Assembly (NCBI GenBank): GCA_021791715.1
Contig: JAJYWB010000052.1
Location: 1 to 44,432 of the forward strand
Source of the DNA: Planctomycetota bacterium
Lineage (GTDB): Bacteria > Planctomycetota > Planctomycetia > Isosphaerales > Isosphaeraceae
Direction: 5' to 3'
DNA: 44,432 bases
Below the pieces are notes generated by a model that saw nothing but the letters and a program-made list of their open reading frames with translations, ran no database searches and was not told the origin of the DNA. The position numbers and the translations under genes are program-made. Below, one piece after another: positions 1 through 8,521 of the stretch (the stretch's first letter is position 1; each line of letters opens with the position of its first letter).

Positions 1-29
1 TTGAAGCGTTGTGAGAGGAGACCGGTTTC

Positions 30-641
30 ATGGCGACGATGGTGATGCCTCCCGATCGGTTCAAGGCGATCATTGAGCGAAGGAGGCGATACGGCCAAGA
101 TTCGCACGACGAGGTGTGGAACGGAGTTTACGTGATGTCTCCGATCGCCGACGTTTCTCATCAGATAATTGTAACGCTTTTATCTTCAGCGATCGTCGAA
201 TCGGTTCGAGATCGAGGCGTTCTGGTTCTTTCGGGCGTGAACGTTTCGGACCGCGCCGACGACTGGACGCGTAATTATCGCGTTCCCGACGTCGCTGTGT
301 TTATGCCGGGAAATCCCGCGGAGAATCGGGAAACTCACTTTCTGGGAGGGCCCGATTTTCTCGTCGAGGTGGTGAGCAAGTACGATCGATCGCGGCGCAA
401 GCTCGATTTTTACGCGTCGATCGGCGTTCGCGAGGTTTTGCTTGTCAATCGCGCCCCGTGGCGGATCGATTTGTACAGGCTGAAAGACGGTGAACTTGAA
501 CTCGCGGCGACTTCACACCCCGGCGGCGAACAAGCGGTTGAAAGCGAAGTTGTGGGTTTGTCGTTTCGGCTCGCTCCCGCCGAGCCGAGGCCGAGCATCG
601 AAATCGACGATCCTCAAAAGAACGCACACTGGACGGTTTAA
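30..641 (+). CDS. Uma2-family (DUF820) PD-(D/E)XK nuclease-like protein
   Basis: Protein of 203 residues with the Uma2/DUF820 layout: a short N-terminal helical part, YRVPDVAVF (the PD of a PD-(D/E)XK fold) around residues 84-92, then FLVEVVSKYDRSRRKLDFY around 110-128, which supplies the conserved Glu and Lys. Length is normal for the family. The ATG at 30 follows a GAGGAG Shine-Dalgarno sequence about ten bases upstream. Uma2 proteins are abundant, often multicopy, in Planctomycetota and Cyanobacteria. They are predicted nucleases on structural grounds, but their role is not established. It stands alone here: about 115 bases of non-coding DNA separate it from the exported trio that follows, and no methylase or toxin/antitoxin partner is visible. 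Family assignment is firm; catalytic activity is inference. Confidence 0.85.
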   Translation: MATMVMPPDRFKAIIERRRRYGQDSHDEVWNGVYVMSPIADVSHQIIVTLLSSAIVESVRDRGVLVLSGVNVSDRADDWTRNYRVPDVAVFMPGNPAENRETHFLGGPDFLVEVVSKYDRSRRKLDFYASIGVREVLLVNRAPWRIDLYRLKDGELELAATSHPGGEQAVESEVVGLSFRLAPAEPRPSIEIDDPQKNAHWTV

Positions 642-755
642 TGATTCAAGAGACATGATGTTCCGAAATGGAATCCCTCCCGACGCGAGCGACGCGTCGA
701 AGTTCCTCCCGCGGGCGCCCTCGTCATACAGCCGTCAGGAAATGAGACTTCTCCG

Positions 756-3272
756 ATGAACAAAGTATCACGCATTAAGAGTCTTTTCTGGATCACGACG
801 ATCTGGTCGATCGCGGCGGTTTTCGTGGTCGATTCGATCGCTCGGGGGGCTTCGCCGAATCTGAGCTCGCTCCGGCCGACGGGAGGGAGGCGCGGAACCG
901 AGGTCGAGGTGAATTTGACGGGGGCTCGACTGGGAGACGCCCGCGAGATTCTGTTTTACGAGCCCGGGATCACGGTAACAAAGCTTGAAAAGGTGAACGA
1001 CGGTCACGTGAAGGCGACTTTGAAGATCGCCGCGGACGCTCGTCTCGGCCTTTACGATTTACGGATCGCGACGGCGACGGGGATCGGCGAGCTGAGGACG
1101 TTCAGCGTGGGGGCGCTCGCCGAGACGAACGAGGTCGAACCGAACAATGATTTCACAAATCCACAAAAGATCGCGCTTGATACGACGGTGAACGGAGTCG
1201 CGGAGAACGAGGACGTCGATTACTTCGTCGTCGAGGCGAAGAAGGGCGAACGGATCTGCGCCGAGGTCGAGGGGATTCGACTCGGGATCACGTTCTTTGA
1301 TCCTTATGTGGCGATTTTGGACGAGAAGCGGTTCGAGCTCGCTTCGAGCGACGATTCGCCGCTGGTTCGGCAAGACGCTTTCGCCGCGCTCGTCGTTCCG
1401 GCGGACGGTCGTTATATCGTTCAAGTTCGTGAAAGCGCATATGCCGGTAACGGTTCGTGCTTATATCGATTGCACGTGGGGAGGTTTCCGAGGGTTCGAG
1501 CGATCGTTCCGGCGGGGGGACGATTGGGCGAGAAGGCGAGCGTTCGCGGTTTCGGCGACGTTCTGGGAACGAAGACGATCGAGGCGAAATTGCCGGGCGA
1601 ATCGACGGTCAATTTCGGCTTGCAGGTGAGCGACGACAAAGGATTTTCGCCGTATCCGAACGTGTTTCGTTTGGCGCCGTTCGGCGATACGATTGAAATT
1701 GAACCGAACGACGATCACCCGCGCGCGACCGCGTTCGAGACGCCCCGGGCGCTCGACGGAACGATCGATAAACCGGGAGACGTCGATCACTTCGTTTTTA
1801 AGGCCAAGAAGGGACAAACGTTCGACGCGCGCGTTTTCGCGCGGTCGCTGGGATCGCCGCTCGATTCGGTCGTTTATATTTTCAAAAAAGGAAACGGAGG
1901 CGGACTCGTCGCCAACGACGATTCTCAAGGCCCCGACAGTTACGTTCGCTTCACAGTCCCCGAAGACGGCGAGTATATCGTTGCGATTTATGATCATTTA
2001 AAAAAAGGTGGACCCGATTATTTTTATCGGGTCGAGGTCGCTCCGGTCGCGGCGCGGCTCGAGCTTTCGGTTCCGAACGAGGCGCTCGGTCGTGGTACGG
2101 GAACGATCGCGGCGGCGATACCGCGAGGGAACCGTCAGGCGATCTTGATCAACGCGGCTCGGGCCGATTTCGGCGGCGATTTAAAGCTCGCGTTCGATAA
2201 TCTCCCGGCGGGAGCGACGGCCGACACCGACGTGATGGCGGCGAGCGTCGCGACGATTCCGGTCGTGTTCTCGGCGCCGGCCGACGCCAAACTTTCGAGC
2301 GCACTTATTCATGTATCTGGAAAACATATCGATCCCAAGGTTCAAATTCCGTGCGATTTTCGTCAGACGGCGGAGCTCGTTTTGGGGCAAAACAACATTC
2401 CGGTTTGGACGCGGTCGGTCGAAACGCTCGCGGCTTCGATCGTTGAGGAATGTCCGTATGAGATTGAAATCGTCGAACCCAAGGTTCCGATCGTGCGCGG
2501 CGGGTCGATGGGGCTGAAGGTGATCGCCAAGCGTAAGCCGGGGTTCACGGCGCCGATCGGTGTATCGTTGCCTTGGAATCCACCTGGAATCAGCTCGGCG
2601 GGGGGAATTTCAATCCCCGAGAAGCAAAACGAGGCGGTGATTCCGATCAACGCCGACGGGGGCGCCGAGATTCGAACGTGGAAGATCGTCGTCAACGGGG
2701 CGTCGAACGTCGCCTCGGGTCCGATCGTGGTATCGAGTTCGCTCGCCAAGCTTTCGGTCGCCGAGCGGTACGTCACGTTCGCGTTCCAGGCGGCGAGCGT
2801 CGAGCAAGGGAAGGAGGTCGACCTGGGAGTGACGGTGACGAAGCTCGCCGATTTCCCGGGCGAGGCCAAGGCGACTCTCCTGGGTCTTCCCAACATGGCG
2901 GTCGCCGAACCTCGGACGATCACAAAAGACACCAAGAATTTCACGTATCGAATCAAAACCGATAAAGCGACTCCCGCCGGAAATCATGTGAACTTATTTT
3001 GTCAGATTATCGTGATCCAAAACGGCGAGCCGATCGTGCACAATCTTGGAACGGGTCAGTTGCGGGTCGACGTTCCGCTTCCTCCCAAGCCTGCGGCGGT
3101 CGCGGCGAAGCCCGCGCCGGCGCAGCCCGCCCCTCCGCCCAAACCCTCGGCGGCGCCGCCGAGGCCGCTCGGCCGGCTTGAGAAACTTCGGCTCGAACAA
3201 AAGGAACGAGCGGCCGCGGCCGCGGCGAACGCGGGAGAATCCAAGCCGAACCCCGAAGGCGCGAAAAAATGA
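756..3272 (+). CDS. Exported protein with PPC (pre-peptidase C-terminal) domains
   Basis: An 838-residue protein with an N-terminal hydrophobic signal segment (about residues 10-30). An IPT/TIG-like beta domain (about 33-118) is followed by a PPC domain opening with EVEPNNDF (about 125-235), a second IPT-like stretch (about 242-310) and a second PPC domain opening with EIEPNDDHP (about 314-425). The rest looks like beta-sandwich domains I cannot name, and the last ~65 residues are Pro/Ala/Lys-rich and probably disordered. PPC domains are secreted beta-sandwich modules; no protease or other catalytic domain is present, so it is probably structural or binding. It is the first gene of a trio: the cytochrome/DUF1549 gene starts 56 bases after its stop. 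Such PPC genes commonly sit beside DUF1549/DUF1553 genes in Planctomycetota. No strong ribosome binding site precedes 756, so the start is likely but not certain. Confidence 0.85.
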   Translation: MNKVSRIKSLFWITTIWSIAAVFVVDSIARGASPNLSSLRPTGGRRGTEVEVNLTGARLGDAREILFYEPGITVTKLEKVNDGHVKATLKIAADARLGLYDLRIATATGIGELRTFSVGALAETNEVEPNNDFTNPQKIALDTTVNGVAENEDVDYFVVEAKKGERICAEVEGIRLGITFFDPYVAILDEKRFELASSDDSPLVRQDAFAALVVPADGRYIVQVRESAYAGNGSCLYRLHVGRFPRVRAIVPAGGRLGEKASVRGFGDVLGTKTIEAKLPGESTVNFGLQVSDDKGFSPYPNVFRLAPFGDTIEIEPNDDHPRATAFETPRALDGTIDKPGDVDHFVFKAKKGQTFDARVFARSLGSPLDSVVYIFKKGNGGGLVANDDSQGPDSYVRFTVPEDGEYIVAIYDHLKKGGPDYFYRVEVAPVAARLELSVPNEALGRGTGTIAAAIPRGNRQAILINAARADFGGDLKLAFDNLPAGATADTDVMAASVATIPVVFSAPADAKLSSALIHVSGKHIDPKVQIPCDFRQTAELVLGQNNIPVWTRSVETLAASIVEECPYEIEIVEPKVPIVRGGSMGLKVIAKRKPGFTAPIGVSLPWNPPGISSAGGISIPEKQNEAVIPINADGGAEIRTWKIVVNGASNVASGPIVVSSSLAKLSVAERYVTFAFQAASVEQGKEVDLGVTVTKLADFPGEAKATLLGLPNMAVAEPRTITKDTKNFTYRIKTDKATPAGNHVNLFCQIIVIQNGEPIVHNLGTGQLRVDVPLPPKPAAVAAKPAPAQPAPPPKPSAAPPRPLGRLEKLRLEQKERAAAAAANAGESKPNPEGAKK

Positions 3273-3328
3273 GCGTCCCAAACAATCAAAAGAATAAGTG
3301 TATCGTGTTTTTCTTTGAGGTGATCGCG

Positions 3329-5785
3329 ATGAGATCGGTCGTTTCCCCCCCGAGAGTCATATTTCCGATCGGCGCCGCGGGATTCTTGATCTTGGCGTTC
3401 GCGGCCGCGACGTTCGCGGAAGACGCGGCCCCCGTCAAGATCGATATATACCCGGCGGAAGTACATCTTGATTCGGCGCGCGATCGGCAATCGCTGACGA
3501 TTCAGGCGACTTACGCCGACGGAATCACCCGCGACGCGACCGATGAGGCGACGATCACGCTAGCGAATCCGGCGATTCTCAAACGCGACGCGAACGTTTT
3601 TTATCCCTTGGCCGACGGTTCGACGACTCTCACGGCGACTTTCGCGGGAAAAACCGCGACGATTCCGGTTTCGGTCGCGCGGTCGAAAGACGCCCCGCCG
3701 CTGAGCTTTCGGTTGGACGTGATGCCGGTTTTCATGAAGGCGGGATGCAACACGGGGAGCTGTCACGGCGCCGCCCGCGGCAAAGACGGCTTCCGGCTTT
3801 CGCTCTTCGGCTTCGATCCCGACGGCGATCATTTTCGCCTGACGCGCGAGATGATCGGCCGAAGGGTGAATCTGGCGGTTCCCGCCGACAGCACGCTGCT
3901 CGAAAAAGCGACGGGAGCGGTGACGCATACCGGGGGCAAACGCTTTGATGTTCATAGTGAATTGTATCAAACGATTTACTCGTGGATCGACGCTGGGGCG
4001 CCGAACGACGACGCGGCGAAGCTTCCCAAGGTGATCGGCGTCGAGCTTTATCCGAGGCGAGCGGTTCTCGACGGCAAGGGTTCGAGGCAGCGTACGACGG
4101 TTCTGGCGCGTTATTCGGACGGAACCGATCGCGACGTGACTTCGCTCGCGGTTTTTCTGACGAACAACGAGACGTCGGCCGCGGTGGGACCCGACGGAAC
4201 GATCGTCGCGGGAGATCGGGGCGAGGCGTTCGTGATGGCTCGCTTTGAAACATACACCGTGGGTTCGCAGATTCTGGTCCTTCCAAAAGGACTTCAATTC
4301 CAATACCCCGACGAACCGACGGATAATTATATCGACGAACTTGTAGCGTCAAAGCTTAAGAAATTGCGGATCGCTCCTTCGGGATTGTGCGACGATCGGA
4401 CTTATATCCGACGCGTTTATATCGATTTAATCGGCCTGGCGCCGACGCCCGCCGAGATCAGGGCGTTCGTCGAATCGACCGATCCCGCGAAATACGCCGC
4501 GCTCGTCGATCGGCTGCTCGCGCGGAAGGAGTTCACCGAGATCTGGGTGAATCAATGGGCCGAGATGCTCCAGATACGATCGTCGATCAATATTAGTTAC
4601 AAGTCGATGTTCCTTTATTACAATTGGCTCGTCGATCGGATCGCGCGCGACGTGCCGATGGATCAGATGGTTCGCGAACTTCTCTCGGCCTCGGGGGGGA
4701 CGTTCAAGGAGCCCGCGACGAATTTTTATCAGGGGACGACCGAGGCCCTGCCGACGGCCGAAAACGTCGCACAAGCGTTCATGGGTATGCGAATTCAATG
4801 TGCGCAGTGTCATAATCATCCGTTTGATCGATGGCGACAGGACGATTATTACGGTTTTGTGGCGTTTTTCGCGCAGATCGGTCGCAAGCAGGGGGAGGAT
4901 TATCGCGAGACGATCGTCTTCAATTCGGGGGGCGGCGAGACGACGCATCCTGTCGGCGGACGGGTGATGGCGCCGAAGTTTTTAGGAGGCGAGACTCCCG
5001 ACGTCGCGGGGAAAGATCGGCGCGCGGTCTTGGCGGATTGGCTCGCCTCGCCGCGCAATCCGTTCTTCGCGCGGTCGTTCGTGAATCGCGTTTGGGCGCA
5101 TTTTTTCGGCGTGGGGATCGTCGAACCCGTCGACGATTTTCGGGTGAGCAATCCCGCGACGAACCCCGAGTTGCTCGACGAATTGGGAAAACGATTCACC
5201 GAATCGCAATATAATCTTAAGCGAATTTGTCGCGAGATTTGCCTTTCGAGAACGTATCGTCGATCGACGGCGCGAAACGCGAGCAACGAAACCGACGAAC
5301 GCAATTTCGCGCACGCGAATTTAAGGCGCATTAAAGCGGAGAATTTGCTGGATATCATCAGTCAAGTGACCGAGACGAAGGATAAATTCCAGGGCCTTCC
5401 GTTAGGCGCGCGCGCCGTGCAGATCGCCGACGGCGGAACGAGCACGTATTTTCTCACGACGTTCGGCCGGGCGACCCGCGAAACGGTTTGCTCGTGCGAG
5501 GTGAAAATGGAGCCGACGCTTTCGCAGGCGCTTCATTTGCTGAACGGCGACACGGTGAACGGCAAGATCCGCCAGGGACGCGTCGTGACGCGAATGCTCG
5601 AAGCCAAGAAATCGACCGACGAGATCACGACCGAGCTTTACTCGCGCTCTCTCGGTCGCGAGCCGACCGCCGAGGAATTGAAGAAAATCCAAGCGATCGT
5701 CGCGACGAACCCGAACAAAGAACAAGCGCTTGAAGACGTCTTCTGGGCGCTTTTGAACAGTCGCGAGTTTCTTTTCAACCATTAA
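3329..5785 (+). CDS. Exported Big2 - planctomycete cytochrome - DUF1549 - DUF1553 protein
   Basis: I prefer the ATG at 3329: it has GAGG eight bases upstream and gives a clean signal peptide (MRSVVSPPRVIFPIGAAGFL, cleavage near AFAAATFAED). An in-frame ATG at 3269 overlaps the previous stop but would put 20 polar residues before the signal. Domains in order: Big2-like Ig domain (about 35-115); cytochrome-like region with CNTGSCHG at residue 140 (CX4CH, a variant heme site typical of this family); second Big2-like domain (about 235-320); DUF1549 (about 335-540) with a classical CAQCHNHPFDRW heme motif at residue 491; DUF1553 (about 560-815). The CX4CH and CAQCH sites suggest an exported redox protein. 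DUF1549/DUF1553 have no established biochemical role. Neighbours are the PPC gene and, 31 bases downstream, the cytochrome-WD40 gene, probably one transcript. No DUF1501 gene, the other frequent partner, is present. Confidence 0.92.
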   Translation: MRSVVSPPRVIFPIGAAGFLILAFAAATFAEDAAPVKIDIYPAEVHLDSARDRQSLTIQATYADGITRDATDEATITLANPAILKRDANVFYPLADGSTTLTATFAGKTATIPVSVARSKDAPPLSFRLDVMPVFMKAGCNTGSCHGAARGKDGFRLSLFGFDPDGDHFRLTREMIGRRVNLAVPADSTLLEKATGAVTHTGGKRFDVHSELYQTIYSWIDAGAPNDDAAKLPKVIGVELYPRRAVLDGKGSRQRTTVLARYSDGTDRDVTSLAVFLTNNETSAAVGPDGTIVAGDRGEAFVMARFETYTVGSQILVLPKGLQFQYPDEPTDNYIDELVASKLKKLRIAPSGLCDDRTYIRRVYIDLIGLAPTPAEIRAFVESTDPAKYAALVDRLLARKEFTEIWVNQWAEMLQIRSSINISYKSMFLYYNWLVDRIARDVPMDQMVRELLSASGGTFKEPATNFYQGTTEALPTAENVAQAFMGMRIQCAQCHNHPFDRWRQDDYYGFVAFFAQIGRKQGEDYRETIVFNSGGGETTHPVGGRVMAPKFLGGETPDVAGKDRRAVLADWLASPRNPFFARSFVNRVWAHFFGVGIVEPVDDFRVSNPATNPELLDELGKRFTESQYNLKRICREICLSRTYRRSTARNASNETDERNFAHANLRRIKAENLLDIISQVTETKDKFQGLPLGARAVQIADGGTSTYFLTTFGRATRETVCSCEVKMEPTLSQALHLLNGDTVNGKIRQGRVVTRMLEAKKSTDEITTELYSRSLGREPTAEELKKIQAIVATNPNKEQALEDVFWALLNSREFLFNH

Positions 5786-5816
5786 TCTTCAAAGAACAAA
5801 CATCATGGAGAATTTT

Positions 5817-8294
5817 ATGTATCCGATTCGGTTCAAATATTTGAGCAAGAACGCGTCGATTGATGAACCGACGATCGTAAGAGTCTCGAGCGAGCGGACG
5901 ATCGATCAAAGCGTACGTCGAAGCGATTCTTCGCTCGATCGTCGAACGGTTTTCGGTTGGTGCGGATTTTTCGCGGCCGCGCTCGTTTCTTGCTTTTGGA
6001 CCTCTGCGGTTTTCGCCGCCGACGCGAAACCCAAGGTGAATTATCAGGAGCACGTGCTGCCGATCCTCCAGAATCGGTGCGCGTCGTGTCATAACGCCGA
6101 CAAGCAAAAGGGAGGCTTGACGCTCGACAATTACGCCGCGGCGCTGCGCGGCGGGGGTTCGGGGAAAGCGATCGAGCCGGGAGATCCCGATTCGAGCACG
6201 CTTTATCGCGTCGTTTCGCATCTTGAAGAACCGTTTATGCCTCCTAAACAGCCGAAGCTTCCCGACGGCGAACTCGACGTTTTGAAGAAATGGATCGAGG
6301 CGGGCGCGCCCGAGACTTCGGGGAGCGCCGTCGCGATCGCAAAGAAGCCGAAATTCGAGTTCAAGCTCGACCCCGCGGCGGTCGGCAAGCCGAACGGAAC
6401 CCCCGCGACGCCGCACGGGCTTTCGACCGAGCCTTCGGTCGTCAGCCGTCGACCGAACGCGATCACCGCGATCGCCGCGAGCCCGTGGGCGCCCGTCGTC
6501 GCGGTCGCGGGACATAAACAAGTGCTTCTCTATCATACATCGACTCTTCATTTACTGGGAACGCTTCCTTTTAACGAAGGAATTATTCATACGCTCAAAT
6601 TTAGTAGAAACGGCGACTTATTGGCGGCGGGAGGGGGTCGCGGCGGACAATCGGGTCGAGTCGTCGTGTGGGATGTGCGGACGGGGGCGCGGGTTTTCGA
6701 GGTTGGACGCGAATACGACGCGGTTTTGGCGGCGGACATCAGCCCCGATCAGGGGTTGACGGCGCTCGGCGGACCCGGAAAGGTCGTTCGCGTGTTCAAT
6801 ACGAGCGACGGCTCGCTCGTTTTTGAAGAGCGCAAACATACCGATTGGATCACCGCGATCGCCTTCAGCCCCGACGGGGTTTTGCTGGCGACGGGAGATC
6901 GCAGCGGCGGCGTGTTCGTGTGGGAAGCGGGAACCGGGCGCGAATTCCATGAATTGAGAGGGCACAACGCGGCGATCACCGATCTCGATTTTCGGCTCGA
7001 TTCGAACGTACTCGCGACGGCGAGCGAGGATTCTACCGTCAGATTGTGGGAGATGGAAAACGGAGGAACAATTAAGAATTGGGGCGCGCACGGCGGAGGA
7101 ACGGAATCGGTCAAATTCGCCAAAGACGGTCGATTGATCACAACGGGACGCGATCATGTGTGCCGGCTTTGGGATCAGAACGGCGGCAAACAGCGCGAAT
7201 TCGAGGCGTTCGGCGATCTGGCGTTACGATCGGTTTTCACTTACGACGATCAAGCCGTATTCGCGGGAGATTTTTCGGGCGAGGTGCGCGCGTTCAAGGT
7301 TCAAGACGGATCGCGGATCGGTTCGTTTAAGGCGAACCCCGCTCCCCTGGCTGTGCGGCTAGAAGAGGCGCGACGCGGCGAGGCCGAGGCGCGATCGGCC
7401 GCCGATCGACTCGTTCACGAGCTGGAAAGCCTGAAACAAACCGCGACCGAACGATCGGCGAAGTTCAACCGGGCGCAAACCGCGGCCGCCGGGGCGGAAC
7501 AAGCCGCGGCCAAGGCGGGCACGGAACTCGTCGCGGCGACCGAATTCATTAAAAAGTTATCGAGTGAAGAAGTTATCGCGCAAACGGCTTTAAAATCGGC
7601 GATCGCGGCGGTCGAGCCCGCCCGCGCCGCTCGCTCCGCCGCCGAGAAGGCCGCGGCCGATAAACAGACGCTTGCGAAAGCGGAACAAGCGAAGTTCGAT
7701 TCGGCGCGAAACGCGCTTGAGGCGGCCGAGCGGGAACGATCGATCCCCGCCGATCGAGCCGCGGCGTGCGTTCTCGAACTCAAATTCGCCAAATCGAAAG
7801 CCGAAGCCGACGCGGCGCTCTCGAGATTGAACGAGAACGCCAAACTCGCCGCCGACAAGGCGCCCGCGGTCGAGGCCGCGTTCAAGGCCGCCGAAATCGC
7901 CCGGCAAGCTTCGATCGCGGCGAACACCGCGAACGACACGGCTCGGTCGGCGCTTCAGAACGCGAACGCTTTGGCGCAAGCCGCCGAGGCGAAGCTCAAA
8001 ACCGCGCAGGCGGCGATCGATAAGATGAACGCCGATAAAACGAACGCGAACCGGGCGCTCGCCGCGGCTCAAACGCTGAAGCAAGCCGCGGATTCGGCGG
8101 TCGCGGCGAGCAAGACCGAGCTCGCGCAAGCTCTCGCGGCGAAGAATCAAGCCGATAAGGCCTTGGGCGAGAAATCCCCCGCGGTCGAGGCGGCGATCGC
8201 GCGAGCGGCCGCGCTCAGGGCCGAGGTCGAAGCGCTCGCCGCCGAGAAAAAGGCGATCGACGAAGCCAAGGCCGCGACCGCCGGTGGGAAGTGA
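5817..8294 (+). CDS. Exported planctomycete cytochrome c - WD40 - coiled-coil protein
   Basis: Start chosen at ATG 5817, which has GGAG six bases upstream; an ATG at 5805 lacks this. After a long N-terminal region comes a hydrophobic segment (about residues 48-68, FFAAALVSCFW) ending in an A-x-A-like site. The planctomycete cytochrome domain follows, with CASCHN at residue 88 and the usual PDSSTLY and EEPFMPP pattern. Residues about 215-510 hold at least six WD40 repeats (recognisable ends VVVWDV, VFVWEA, VRLWEM, CRLWDQ), a likely beta-propeller. Residues about 512-825 are an Ala/Lys/Glu-rich coiled coil of some 310 residues with almost no Pro. It closes the PPC and DUF1549 trio. The propeller and long coil look like a scaffold carrying one c-type heme outside the cytoplasmic membrane; that function is inference. 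Nothing recognisable as a terminator follows. Confidence 0.9.
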   Translation: MYPIRFKYLSKNASIDEPTIVRVSSERTIDQSVRRSDSSLDRRTVFGWCGFFAAALVSCFWTSAVFAADAKPKVNYQEHVLPILQNRCASCHNADKQKGGLTLDNYAAALRGGGSGKAIEPGDPDSSTLYRVVSHLEEPFMPPKQPKLPDGELDVLKKWIEAGAPETSGSAVAIAKKPKFEFKLDPAAVGKPNGTPATPHGLSTEPSVVSRRPNAITAIAASPWAPVVAVAGHKQVLLYHTSTLHLLGTLPFNEGIIHTLKFSRNGDLLAAGGGRGGQSGRVVVWDVRTGARVFEVGREYDAVLAADISPDQGLTALGGPGKVVRVFNTSDGSLVFEERKHTDWITAIAFSPDGVLLATGDRSGGVFVWEAGTGREFHELRGHNAAITDLDFRLDSNVLATASEDSTVRLWEMENGGTIKNWGAHGGGTESVKFAKDGRLITTGRDHVCRLWDQNGGKQREFEAFGDLALRSVFTYDDQAVFAGDFSGEVRAFKVQDGSRIGSFKANPAPLAVRLEEARRGEAEARSAADRLVHELESLKQTATERSAKFNRAQTAAAGAEQAAAKAGTELVAATEFIKKLSSEEVIAQTALKSAIAAVEPARAARSAAEKAAADKQTLAKAEQAKFDSARNALEAAERERSIPADRAAACVLELKFAKSKAEADAALSRLNENAKLAADKAPAVEAAFKAAEIARQASIAANTANDTARSALQNANALAQAAEAKLKTAQAAIDKMNADKTNANRALAAAQTLKQAADSAVAASKTELAQALAAKNQADKALGEKSPAVEAAIARAAALRAEVEALAAEKKAIDEAKAATAGGK

Positions 8295-8521
8295 AATCCC
8301 TCGGCCGACTACAATCTATTTATAATTAGATAATTGATCGATTTTCAGGACGGACGCTTCGCTGTTTCGTTATCGCATCTTGATTGATTGAAACAAGGAA
8401 CATCGGCGTCTGTTTTTTTAACGTCTTCTCGCGGCGCCTTTATCGGCGGCGGGCGAGATGTGTTACGATCGATCGATTCGATTCGCGATCGACCCGCCGA
8501 CCATAAAAAAGGTAAATCGTT

